From Saprospira grandis DSM 2844 (GTDB lineage Bacteria > Bacteroidota > Bacteroidia > Chitinophagales > Saprospiraceae): DNA of 64,000 bases. This document shows, piece after piece, positions 44,752-52,744 of this stretch. Where the stretch lies: positions 1,359,268 through 1,423,267 of the forward strand of contig NZ_JH719942.1 in NCBI RefSeq assembly GCF_000275825.1. Direction: 5' to 3'. How positions within the stretch are numbered: position 1 is the first letter of the stretch; every line of letters begins with the position of its first letter. The notes beneath the pieces are model-generated. The model was not told the DNA's origin and did not search any database. It saw only the letters and a list, made by a program, of their open reading frames with translations. The translations under genes and the position numbers were made by a program.

Positions 44752-47160
44752 TTAGTTGCGCAAAGGTCTGTTGGTGGTGAGCATAGCTTGGATACGCTCG
44801 AGGGTCTTTTGCTCGCCACAAAGCTGCAAGAAGGCCTCTCTTTCGATATCGAGTAGATATTGCTCAGATACTTTTTGCTGGGCAGAAAGATCTCCACCAC
44901 AAAGCACATAAGCTACTTTTTTGGCAATCTTGATATCGTGATCAGTAGCATAGCGACCTAGGCGGAGGCTTTCGGCAGCTACATAAAGTGCGCCTAGACC
45001 ACCACGGCCCAATACTTCGATATCATGACGGCTAGCCGGCTGTACATAACCTGCATTGGCCAAAGCGATCACCTTTTGCTTTGCTTTTTGAAGCGTCAGG
45101 CTAGCATTTACAGATACTTGATCGATTCCATGACGGAGGTATCCTACATTGAAGGCTTTGGGGGCAGAGGTAGCCACAGAAGCCATAGCGATCGCTTTGA
45201 AACGGTCAATCAATTTGGGAACATATACATCCTCTTTGTGGAAGCTATCTGAGGCACGGAGGGCAAATTCTTTGGTTCCAGCACCACCGGGGATCAAACC
45301 AACACCTACCTCAACCAAACCGATATAAGATTCTGCAGAAGCAATTACGGCATCGGCATGCATGGCCATTTCGCAGCCTCCACCAAGGGTAAGTCCTTGA
45401 GTAGCGACCACAACGGGAATGCTAGAGTAGCGCAGGCGCATATTCATTTGCTGGAAAGCGTGAATGGCCATATTGAGCTCATCAAAATCTTGCTCATAAG
45501 CCATTTGGGCAATCAACATCAAGTTGGCTCCAACAGAGAAGTTCTCGGCATTGTTACCAATCACCAAACCTCTCCAGTCTCCTTGCTCAGCAATTTCAAT
45601 AGCTTGCATGACACCACGAACAACACCCTCACCCAAAGTATTTTTGTAAGAACGGAACTCCAAGCAAAGTACTTGGTCTCCAATATGGTGTAGTTGAACA
45701 TCACTGTTTTCCCAAACTACAGACTTATCGCGGATATTATCCAAGATAATTGACTGCTCGGCACCGGGTACAGGCTGATAAGATTTGCTGTCTACATTGT
45801 AATAGTTGGTTACGCCATTCACTACCTTATAGAAGCTAGTATGACCTGCGGCAATCATTTCTTTTACCCAAGGAGCTAGCGTTTGTCCATCGGCCTCGGC
45901 CAATTCTACGCCTTTTTCAAGGCCAATCATGTCCCAGTATTGGAAAGGGCCAACTTTCCAAGCAAAACCAGCACGCAAAGCATCATCAATGCTAAACAAC
46001 TGATCAGAGATTTCAGGAATGCGGTTAGACACATAGGCAAAAAGGCCCAACAATGAGCGGCGAACCAACTCTGCCCCTTTGTCCTCTTGATATTTATCTT
46101 TAAAGAAGGTTTTTACCTTACCGGCTAGACCAGAAACATTTTTGAGATCGCCTAAAAGTGCAGTCTTCACGCGCTGAGCAGGAGCATACTCCTGAGTGGC
46201 AAGGTTGAGGGCCAACTTAATTTTGCGGCCATTCTCATCTTTTTGTTTTGTGCGCTCATAGAAGCCTTTTTTGGTTTTGTTCCCCAAAAATTTGTTCTCT
46301 AGCAAAAACTGTAGATAAGCAGGTACATCAAAGGCAGCGGCTTGCTCATCGCTGGGGCAGTTGTCCTTAATGCCCTTGATTACCTTTTCGGCAGTATCTA
46401 GACCCACCAAATCAGCCAAGGCAAAAGTTCCTGTTTTAGGGCGGCCAAGAGCGGGCCCAGTCAACTGGTCTACCTCTTCAATAGAAAGACCAAGCTCTTC
46501 CGTCAATTGGAAAATCTTGGCCATAGCATATACGCCTACGCGGTTGGCGATAAAGGCGGGAGTATCTTTACAAAGTACCGTTTGCTTTCCAAGGAAACGG
46601 CTACCATAATCCATAAAAAAGTCGATCAATGCAGGATCGGTCTTTTTTGTGGGAATAATCTCGAGGAGTTGGAGGTAACGAGGAGGATTAAAAAAGTGCG
46701 TCCCACAGAAGTTCTTCTGAAAGTCTTCACTACGGCCTTCTAGCATCATAGAAATAGGAATCCCCGAGGTGTTTGAGCTCACAATAGCTCCTGCTTTACG
46801 GTATTTCTCTACTTGTGTAAACACCTTTTGCTTAATATCGAGGCGCTCTACAACAACCTCAATAATCCAATCGCAATCAGCAATTTTATGGAAATCATCC
46901 TCAAAGTTGCCCGTGCTTACACGGCTAGCAAAAGCAGGATCATAAAAGGGCTCAATTTTCTTGGCCTTAACAGCGGCTTTAAGGGCCTGATCGGCCAATC
47001 GGTTGCGCGCTGCAGGGTTTTGCTTTTCCTCTTCAGAAAGGTCAAAAGGAACAATGTCCAATAGCAATACCTCTAGTCCAATGTTTGCACAATGGGCAGC
47101 AATACCCATTCCCATAACACCAGATCCGAGTACAGCGACTTTACTAATCCGTCTGCTCAT
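44752..47160 (-). CDS. fadN: FadN-type 3-hydroxyacyl-CoA dehydrogenase / enoyl-CoA hydratase
   Basis: The 802-residue protein carries the dehydrogenase domain first: the NAD-binding VAVLGSGVMGMGIAAHC at residue 8, and GTHFFNPPRYLQLLEI. The crotonase domain comes second, with NFSVGANL and GGGCEMAMHADAVIA, then VGVGLIPGGAGT. This order matches FadN of the B. subtilis fadNAE operon rather than FadB/FadJ. It sits between a TetR gene (30 bp upstream) and fadA (48 bp downstream). A second, domain-swapped beta-oxidation enzyme lies at 5179, so the organism has two parallel systems. Confidence 0.94.
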   Translation of the reverse strand: MSRRISKVAVLGSGVMGMGIAAHCANIGLEVLLLDIVPFDLSEEEKQNPAARNRLADQALKAAVKAKKIEPFYDPAFASRVSTGNFEDDFHKIADCDWIIEVVVERLDIKQKVFTQVEKYRKAGAIVSSNTSGIPISMMLEGRSEDFQKNFCGTHFFNPPRYLQLLEIIPTKKTDPALIDFFMDYGSRFLGKQTVLCKDTPAFIANRVGVYAMAKIFQLTEELGLSIEEVDQLTGPALGRPKTGTFALADLVGLDTAEKVIKGIKDNCPSDEQAAAFDVPAYLQFLLENKFLGNKTKKGFYERTKQKDENGRKIKLALNLATQEYAPAQRVKTALLGDLKNVSGLAGKVKTFFKDKYQEDKGAELVRRSLLGLFAYVSNRIPEISDQLFSIDDALRAGFAWKVGPFQYWDMIGLEKGVELAEADGQTLAPWVKEMIAAGHTSFYKVVNGVTNYYNVDSKSYQPVPGAEQSIILDNIRDKSVVWENSDVQLHHIGDQVLCLEFRSYKNTLGEGVVRGVMQAIEIAEQGDWRGLVIGNNAENFSVGANLMLIAQMAYEQDFDELNMAIHAFQQMNMRLRYSSIPVVVATQGLTLGGGCEMAMHADAVIASAESYIGLVEVGVGLIPGGAGTKEFALRASDSFHKEDVYVPKLIDRFKAIAMASVATSAPKAFNVGYLRHGIDQVSVNASLTLQKAKQKVIALANAGYVQPASRHDIEVLGRGGLGALYVAAESLRLGRYATDHDIKIAKKVAYVLCGGDLSAQQKVSEQYLLDIEREAFLQLCGEQKTLERIQAMLTTNRPLRN

Positions 47161-47190
47161 CTTGTGATTCTAATTAATTTAATGAAGGAA

Positions 47191-47775
47191 TTATTTTTTC
47201 TCGGCTTTTGGCCAACGCTTGAGCCGCTCTAGGGCCCAATTGCAGGCCGAGCCTAACAATTTAATATCTTGATATACGCGCATCATCATCAATGCGCCTT
47301 CTATTTGCATTACTGTTTGTTGTGCAGCTTCTTCGGCTTCCTTTTCTGGAGCTCCCGCCTCTTCAAAGAGGTATTGAAAAGCCGCTACCCAATCTTTAAA
47401 AAAGGCTTGTAGTACTCGCCTAAACTCAGCCTCTACAGATATCGTCTCTAAGGTAATGTTTCCAAATAAACAACCCGCCAAATCTTGCGTAAATATAGGC
47501 GCTTGTTGGTCAAAAAAAGCTTGTAAACGCGCCAAAGGACTCCTCTCCTCCTCATAGGCAATGGCAAAAATCTTCTTGCGATAATACTCCAATAAGGTGG
47601 TCAAGACCTCCAACATTAAGGCCTCTTTAGAAGAAAAATAATGGTAAAAACTCCCCTTTTGCAAGCCGCAAGCCTGGGCCAAATCACGCATAGAGGTTTT
47701 GTTATATCCTTGCTTCCGAAAAACAACAATTGCTTTTCGCACAATTTCCTCTTTCGTAATCTTTTGTACGGGCAT
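47191..47775 (-). CDS. TetR-family regulator of the fatty-acid operon
   Basis: The 194-residue repressor has an N-terminal TetR helix-turn-helix: VRKAIVVFRKQGYNKTSM, then DLAQACGLQKGSFYHYFSSKE. The C-terminal domain is helical, for ligand binding and dimerisation. The start at ATG 47775 (MPVQKITKEE) is preferred; the longer frame runs through the promoter and a GC-rich repeat. It is the first gene of tetR-fadN-fadA, and its promoter contains the palindrome CAAACGTTTG. By analogy to FadR-type TetR proteins it likely senses acyl-CoA and represses its own operon; this is an inference from context. Confidence 0.9.
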   Translation of the reverse strand: MPVQKITKEEIVRKAIVVFRKQGYNKTSMRDLAQACGLQKGSFYHYFSSKEALMLEVLTTLLEYYRKKIFAIAYEEERSPLARLQAFFDQQAPIFTQDLAGCLFGNITLETISVEAEFRRVLQAFFKDWVAAFQYLFEEAGAPEKEAEEAAQQTVMQIEGALMMMRVYQDIKLLGSACNWALERLKRWPKAEKK

Positions 47776-47798
47776 TTTTATTTGGTTTGTTGCTTTGG

Positions 47799-47829
47799 CA
47801 AATTTACCAAACGTTTGTTTGATTCCAAA
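47799..47829 (-). promoter_or_regulatory. promoter with internal palindromic operator for tetR-fadN-fadA
   Basis: On the minus strand TTTG (47826-47829) is followed after 19 bp by TAAATTTG (47799-47806), a full match to the Bacteroidota promoter consensus. The perfect 10-bp palindrome CAAACGTTTG (47808-47817) lies between the two boxes, where a bound TetR dimer would block RNA polymerase. The start codon is 24 bp downstream. Confidence 0.78.
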
Positions 47830-47845
47830 TTTTTTTAGCCTTTTT

Positions 47846-48056
47846 CTTTGGGGCCTCCGCAGCAAAGCTGCGGCGCTACGCTTTGGGGCTCGCAAGTCTG
47901 CTCGGCCCTTCGCCAGCAAGCTGGCTCGGTCTGGCCCTGCGGGCCACCCCGCCGCATCGCTAGGCCGTTTGGCCTTCGGCCATGGCGGCTTTGCCGCCTT
48001 GGTCTGGCCTTCGGCCACTGCTGCACATCGCTAGGCCTGCGGCCCTACGGGCCTGC
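47846..48056 (+). repeat. GC-rich interspersed element, copy 15
   Basis: TTTGGGGCCTCC start, GCAGCAAAGCTGC stem, GGGGCTCGCAAGTCTGCTCG, GCCAGCAAGCTGGC stem, GGTCTGGCCCTGCGGGCCA and GCATCGCTAGGCC, plus an added GGTCTGGCCTTCGGCCA and CATCGCTAGGCC module. It begins the upstream flank of cassette B. Confidence 0.87.
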
Positions 48057-48065
48057 TATATGGGC

Positions 48066-48290
48066 CTGTAGGTTGAAACCTACAGCCAATTAACGAATGC
48101 ATTTTTGTGTTCAATGGAGGGTTGAAACCCTCCATAAATAAACATTTTTCAGTCCGTGCTTTATTCTTCGGCGGATGGGCGGTTTTGGGCCCATGGGCTG
48201 AAGCCCATGGTTGTGGGTCTATGCAAAGAGCAGGCTAAAGCCCTTCTTTGCTCTAAATGATATGAGCCGATGGTTTCCACCCAGAGCTAT
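48066..48290. repeat. hairpin cluster, GGTTGAAACC/GGCTGAAGCC type (cassette B upstream)
   Basis: CTGTAGGTTGAAACCTACAG (48066-48085), TGGAGGGTTGAAACCCTCCA (48115-48134), CATGGGCTGAAGCCCATGG (near 48195) and a GGCTAAAGCCC hairpin follow each other, mirroring 39140-39325. Confidence 0.78.
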
Positions 48291-48296
48291 ATATAT

Positions 48297-48447
48297 ATCC
48301 ATCCTACAGGCGGCGAAGCCGCCGCAGGCTTAGGGGCCTGAAAGGGTGCCGCGCAGCGGCAGACCCAGCCGCTGAAAGCGGCGCAGGGCCGAGCAGAGCT
48401 GCGAGCCCTGAAAGGGCCCGGCCGCCGAAGGCGGCAAGCCCCAGAAA
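48297..48447 (-). repeat. GC-rich interspersed element, copy 16
   Basis: TATCCATCCTACAGG, GGCGGCGAAGCCGCC, CCGCGCAGCGGCAGACC, CCGCTGAAAGCGG and AGGGCCGAGCAGAGCTGCGAG, ending GGCAAGCCCCAGAAA. It directly precedes the cassette B leader. Confidence 0.85.
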
Positions 48448-48540
48448 AATAAAAAATGAATAAACTTTAAGATATAACTTGCATTTGCGAAAAAAAGCCA
48501 CGACTTTAGTCGTATCTAGTAACCGTAAAAACTTTAGCGT

Positions 48541-48904
48541 ATGGCTTTTAAATCTAAAATTAAGTTAGAAGAGCTAAAAAATTGAAGAGCGACATTATCA
48601 ACTATCACTTCGATTACTGAAACTCTCTAAATCTCTAGAAGACAAATTGGCGGAAATTAGTGAGCAAAAACAGCAGAAATTCAGTGCTTTTGTAGCAGAA
48701 GCTAAGGCCAAAGAGCCTCGACTCATTAAGATTGTGGCTAATCTAAAACAGCATTTAAAAAACCGAACGGTAGAGGGGAGTTTGGATGAAGTGAGGGGGG
48801 AACTCCACCGCTTATTAAATGATATAAACCAAAGTTCGAATAAATTACAATCACTTAAAAATGAACTTAAAACTAAATTTAAAGACTATGGAATATCTAT
48901 CTAA
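48541..48904 (+). pseudogene. short coiled-coil leader protein of cassette B, frameshifted
   Basis: The ATG at 48541 opens MAFKSKIKLEELKN and stops after 14 codons. The main frame, one base off, encodes ERHYQLSLRLLKLSKSL followed by SEQKQQKFSAFVAEAKAKEP and continues to 48904, ending DYGISI. A TTG at 48647 could start an 85-residue protein. The region up to about 48803 is nearly identical to cassette A; the last 33 codons are different. As in A, a poly-A run marks the frame break, but the indel size differs, so either the two decayed independently or the ATG segment is not the true start. Confidence 0.62.
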
Positions 48905-48905
48905 A

Positions 48906-49631
48906 ATGAGCTTGCTTCTACTAAGTATGAGTGGCCTTTTATTTTTCAGCAGCTGTGGGGAAGAAAGCCCTCAAAAAACTACAGAGAAGGATAGTCCAGC
49001 CAAACCTATTATTCAAGGCGATACAACTTGGACTGATGGGAAGATTACAGAGTTATCTAGTAGTAAAAGTGGAAATGATACAATCGAAGTAGGGCTAATG
49101 GTATATTCCCCAAATAAAGACTCTAGTAGTGCGCGTATAAGCATCTATAAAGAAACTTCGACCTACAGTTCTATTGGATTTGAATTTTTAAAATCCGTTA
49201 CTACTTCCAAAGATTACTCTATAGCAATTGATTCTTTCCAAGGATTAGATCTTTTTAATCCAAAAAACATTCCTCTACAAGAATATCTATTAATGGAATA
49301 TATACCTAAAGGCAACTATGCTTATACTAAATCAATTTCCATGAGAAGCAATACAAAGGATGATAGAGGACTTAGCTTTGACCCTAAAGTCATCCCTGCT
49401 ATAATAGAAAACGAATTCAATAAAAAACTAGATAGCGCGTCAATACATATAATCAGAAGGTCATATTTTCATATGAATGGCGATTACATATTTTCATATA
49501 TTCAAAATGATACAGGATCTTATATATTGGCTGATAGTATATCAAAAAAAATGGATTCATTGCCAAAGCAATTCATGGAATCTTCTTACCGAACCAACGT
49601 CATAAAAATAAGTTATGGACAAAAAAGGTAG
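48906..49631 (+). CDS. cassette B lipoprotein 1
   Basis: The protein has 241 residues from ATG 48906, which lies 1 bp after the leader stop and gives a classic lipoprotein signal (MSLLLLSMSGLLFFSSC, Cys17). ATGs at 48888 or 48861 overlap the leader. The mature part begins with a charged linker GEESPQKTTEKD, then DTTWTDGKITELSSSKSGND and several strands. It is a close paralogue of the gene at 49717, with the same length and the same GEESPQKT and TDGKIT blocks. No domain known; AT-rich compared with the surrounding genome. Confidence 0.8.
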   Translation: MSLLLLSMSGLLFFSSCGEESPQKTTEKDSPAKPIIQGDTTWTDGKITELSSSKSGNDTIEVGLMVYSPNKDSSSARISIYKETSTYSSIGFEFLKSVTTSKDYSIAIDSFQGLDLFNPKNIPLQEYLLMEYIPKGNYAYTKSISMRSNTKDDRGLSFDPKVIPAIIENEFNKKLDSASIHIIRRSYFHMNGDYIFSYIQNDTGSYILADSISKKMDSLPKQFMESSYRTNVIKISYGQKR

Positions 49632-49716
49632 TAAGCCTTGCCGCATAAATACAAGGCCCTAAAATCAAATCATTAAACTACAAAGCCCTTATTCTCACAA
49701 AATAAAATTTAACCCA

Positions 49717-50445
49717 ATGACAGCCTTCAAACACCATCCCCCCCTCCTGCTATCAATAATTAGCCTTTTATTTTTCAGCAGCTGTGGGGAAGAAAGCCCT
49801 CAAAAAACTAAAGATAAGGATAGTCAACCTGAACCTATTGTTAAGCGCGACACCAGTTGGACTGATGGGAAGATTACAAGGCTATCTAGCAGCAAAAGGG
49901 GAAATGATGTAATAAGTGGAAATGATAGAATAGAACGAGAGTTTATAAGATATAGCCCGAATAAGGACTCTGCTAGCGCGACTATAAGTATTCATAGAGA
50001 AACTTCGACCTATAATTTTGGTGAAAGAACAGTAATTAAATCTCTTAATATTGCTACAGAATACTCTATAGCAATTGATTCTTTTAGAGGATTAGACCTT
50101 TTTGATGAAAAAAACACGCTTATACAGAGCTACAGCTCTCTAGAATATAATTCAAAAGATGGGGAGACTAAAGCAATTGTTATTAAAGGCAGCACAAAGA
50201 ATTACAGAGGAGAACATAGCTTTAACCCTAAAGTTATCCCTGCTATACTAGAAAAAGAACGCAATAAAAAAATAGGCAGTAAATCATCATATATATCCAG
50301 AAGTTCATTCATGAACATGAATGGAGATTACCTTTTTTCATATACAGAAGATAGCCAAAAATTCAACCTATTAGCTGATAGTATAGTAAAAAAATTAGAA
50401 TCATTGCCAGAGCATTTTATAACATCCTACTATACTGAGTATTAA
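49717..50445 (+). CDS. cassette B lipoprotein 2
   Basis: The 242-residue lipoprotein (LLFFSSCGEES lipobox) is paralogous to the preceding gene. Shared blocks include GEESPQKT, TDGKIT.LSSSK.GND, YSIAIDSF.GLDLF, FNPKVIPAI and MNGDY.FSY. The pair arose by duplication and has diverged substantially, more at non-core positions. The next gene starts 21 bp downstream on the same strand, so leader, both lipoproteins and the 637-residue protein look like one operon. Function unknown; an immunity role is one option. Confidence 0.8.
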   Translation: MTAFKHHPPLLLSIISLLFFSSCGEESPQKTKDKDSQPEPIVKRDTSWTDGKITRLSSSKRGNDVISGNDRIEREFIRYSPNKDSASATISIHRETSTYNFGERTVIKSLNIATEYSIAIDSFRGLDLFDEKNTLIQSYSSLEYNSKDGETKAIVIKGSTKNYRGEHSFNPKVIPAILEKERNKKIGSKSSYISRSSFMNMNGDYLFSYTEDSQKFNLLADSIVKKLESLPEHFITSYYTEY

Positions 50446-50466
50446 ATAAAAGTCCCCAAATAAGTT

Positions 50467-52380
50467 ATGGATAAAGAAGAAATATTAGCAGAAATAAGTA
50501 GAATTTTGCTTGCCTTCAAAGAGGAGCAAGAAAATTACAAAAAACTTGTATACAAACTTCGTAAGCAAGAAATAAGCAATCCTTTAGATAAAGAACTAAG
50601 TAAACAATTAGAATTTTATGAGGAGCAATTAAAAGAAACGGAAGCCTTTATTTCAGTCAATCAAGAAACGCTAGAGGTTTTTAAGAATGCCGACCTTAAC
50701 ACTATAACAATGTTAGATGTAGCTAGCATTTACAAAAATGCCAAAACAGATACTAGGCTATATGCTCTCAGTATCAATACAGCTTTATTAAAAACATTCA
50801 CCTTTAGTGAAAGCTCCTTTGATTATGCAAAACGCATCCTAGATAGTCTAGATTTATCCGAAAGTATTCCTTCAGAAGGAGGAATAAAAGGCTATGTTGT
50901 TGAAAAAATAGCTAATAAGGCAACAAAATTAACTCAAGCTTATTTACCTCTTTTTGATGAGGTTATCGAAATATTAACGGTACTAGCCCCCTCTTCCCCA
51001 GCAGCAATTACTAAAGCGAGCCTCAGTGCGTCCTTAGAATTAGATATTAAACATATGCTAATGAATATAGTAACTGATAAAGTAGAAATTTCCACTAAAA
51101 TCATTCAAAATTTCATAGCGTCTTTAGACAGTATATATAAAGATGAAGACTTAAGTCTGAGTGAAAAATATGTCAAAATTGATGTCTACCGAAATTGTAT
51201 TCAAACTTCCACAAAGAATGCGCAAGAATCAGATCTAACATTGGGCGATCAGGTCGACCGTTTGATGAAAGCCTCATTACAAGAACTTTTTGAAAAATCC
51301 AATACCTCTGTCACCCAAATTTGTGAATATACCACTTTTCCGCTGGATGGAAATATGGTTGATCCATCAAAAGTTATTAAAACAAAGTTTACAACTGATG
51401 AAGATATCAATAAAGAGATTTTTAGAATAGCATTCCCTGGAAAAACGACTCAAGTTGCATCTCTTCTTGAGTTAAAAAAAGTATTTCCCAATACAATTAT
51501 TTACTATCAAGGTCAAGGATTAGCAAGTACAGGAATTGACCAATATAACACATCTAATAATTATGAATCATTGGCGACTGAATTATTTAAAGAGGAAAGA
51601 AAAGAAAAAGTAGTTGATTTTAATCAAACTGAAGACGGTTGCCCCTCTACAGCTTCTCAATATGCCAACTCCTTAGCCAAAAGACGGAGACAAGAGGCCC
51701 AAGATCGAGAAGAGCAAAAAGAAAGAATAGCTCTTCAAGCCAAAGCTAGAGCTTTTGGAGTTGATCCAACAACAGTAAAATATGGCTCTCTTAAGGAGTT
51801 AAAAGAAATTATTGCTGAGCATGAGCTATTAGGTAAAATAAAGGGCTTGGCCAATAATGCAAGACAGTATGGAGTGGATGAAGAGATAGTTCTCCGACTC
51901 ATTGCAGCTAGAGCGGATGCTTCTGGTTTTCATGAGGAAATTGCCAAGACCGATAAGTACAAGAAAGAAATTCAGGTAAAAAAAGAGTTGAGTGATAAAA
52001 ATGTTGCTTTTGGCCAGGACCTTCAACTGAATAAGACCTATCTGCTCAGTAATACCTTTGGTATTTACAGTAAAGAGGAGAGCAGATATGAAAAGGAGTT
52101 TGGTGGAATTTTACTCAATAACTTTCAGGCTAAAATCAAGGAGATGGCAGCGCGAATAGCAACTACCAAGGCTACACAATTGATTTTCAGAGCTACTTTT
52201 AGACATTCATACAATGAAGGTACAGTTAAGGAGGTCTGCCAAAAATTGACAGAACGCTTAAATAACCAGCTCAAAGAAATAAAAGGTAAAGATTTTCATC
52301 CTCTCCGCTATAAGCTGAACGAAGTTAAACGCGCACAATCAAAAGATATGGCAGGTTACTTTGTTTTGCTTAAAGAGTAA
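50467..52380 (+). CDS. 637-residue helical cargo protein of cassette B
   Basis: There is no signal peptide or membrane helix. Residues 1-60 form a charged coiled coil (ILAEISRILLAFKEEQEN, LEFYEEQLKETEAFI). Residues 60-290 are helical, 290-400 mixed and including GKTTQVASLLELKKVFPNTI in outline, and 400-520 again helical with RRRQEAQDREEQKERIALQ. The C-terminus has a compact region ending FHPLRYKLNEVKRAQSKD. No known family was recognised. It occupies the position that the IS-split gene has in cassette A, but the two proteins show no evident similarity. It ends just before the conserved downstream flank. Confidence 0.78.
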   Translation: MDKEEILAEISRILLAFKEEQENYKKLVYKLRKQEISNPLDKELSKQLEFYEEQLKETEAFISVNQETLEVFKNADLNTITMLDVASIYKNAKTDTRLYALSINTALLKTFTFSESSFDYAKRILDSLDLSESIPSEGGIKGYVVEKIANKATKLTQAYLPLFDEVIEILTVLAPSSPAAITKASLSASLELDIKHMLMNIVTDKVEISTKIIQNFIASLDSIYKDEDLSLSEKYVKIDVYRNCIQTSTKNAQESDLTLGDQVDRLMKASLQELFEKSNTSVTQICEYTTFPLDGNMVDPSKVIKTKFTTDEDINKEIFRIAFPGKTTQVASLLELKKVFPNTIIYYQGQGLASTGIDQYNTSNNYESLATELFKEERKEKVVDFNQTEDGCPSTASQYANSLAKRRRQEAQDREEQKERIALQAKARAFGVDPTTVKYGSLKELKEIIAEHELLGKIKGLANNARQYGVDEEIVLRLIAARADASGFHEEIAKTDKYKKEIQVKKELSDKNVAFGQDLQLNKTYLLSNTFGIYSKEESRYEKEFGGILLNNFQAKIKEMAARIATTKATQLIFRATFRHSYNEGTVKEVCQKLTERLNNQLKEIKGKDFHPLRYKLNEVKRAQSKDMAGYFVLLKE

Positions 52381-52429
52381 AGGCGACTCTCATTCTGGTA
52401 GCATTGCGGAGCAATGCCGCTGTTGTATA

Positions 52430-52451
52430 GCTGCTGGCTTCAACCAGCAGC
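52430..52451. repeat. hairpin downstream of cassette B
   Basis: GCTGCTGG and CCAGCAGC flank a CTTCAA core. Its place and sequence match the hairpin at 43289-43310, with compensating arm changes (GCTT/AAGC there, GGCTT/AACC here). Confidence 0.7.
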
Positions 52452-52460
52452 CACAGCTAG

Positions 52461-52662
52461 CAGGCGGCGAAGCCGCCGCAGGCTTAGGGATGGAAAAGGG
52501 GGCGGCGAAGCCGCAGACCAAGCAAAATGAGCGTAGCGAATTTTGCGCAGGGCCGAGCAGACCTGCGAGCCCTGACAACCAGCCCCTATAGGGGCGCCAG
52601 TTCGACGACCAACGGGAGTACACAGCCTGGCCCGCCCGCAGGGCGGGCAAGCCCCAGAAAAT
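52461..52662 (-). repeat. GC-rich interspersed element, copy 17 (with insert)
   Basis: AGGCGGCGAAGCCGCC, TTAGGGATGGAAAAGG, GCGGCGAAGCCGCAGACC, a CAAAATGAGCG..AATTTTG stem and AGGGCCGAGCAGACCTGCGAG, ending GCAAGCCCCAGAAA. About 45 bp at 52575-52619 interrupt the usual 3' stem and contain the reverse of the nested block at 39075. Confidence 0.85.
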
Positions 52663-52744
52663 AAAAATATTTTTTACCCTTAATTTTGTGATACTGTTTT
52701 TTTTTTAATTTCGTTTTATTATTAAACCTTTTAACACAAAATTG

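Noticed and set aside
47776..48034. N-terminal extension of the TetR gene and overlapping frames on both strands
   Set aside because: These run through GC-rich copy 15 and the promoter. The regulator has a natural ATG at 47775.
39140..48290. GTTTCAAC/GTTGAAAC strings that resemble ends of CRISPR repeats
   Set aside because: They occur as isolated palindromes with different arms and irregular spacing, without unique spacers of constant length.
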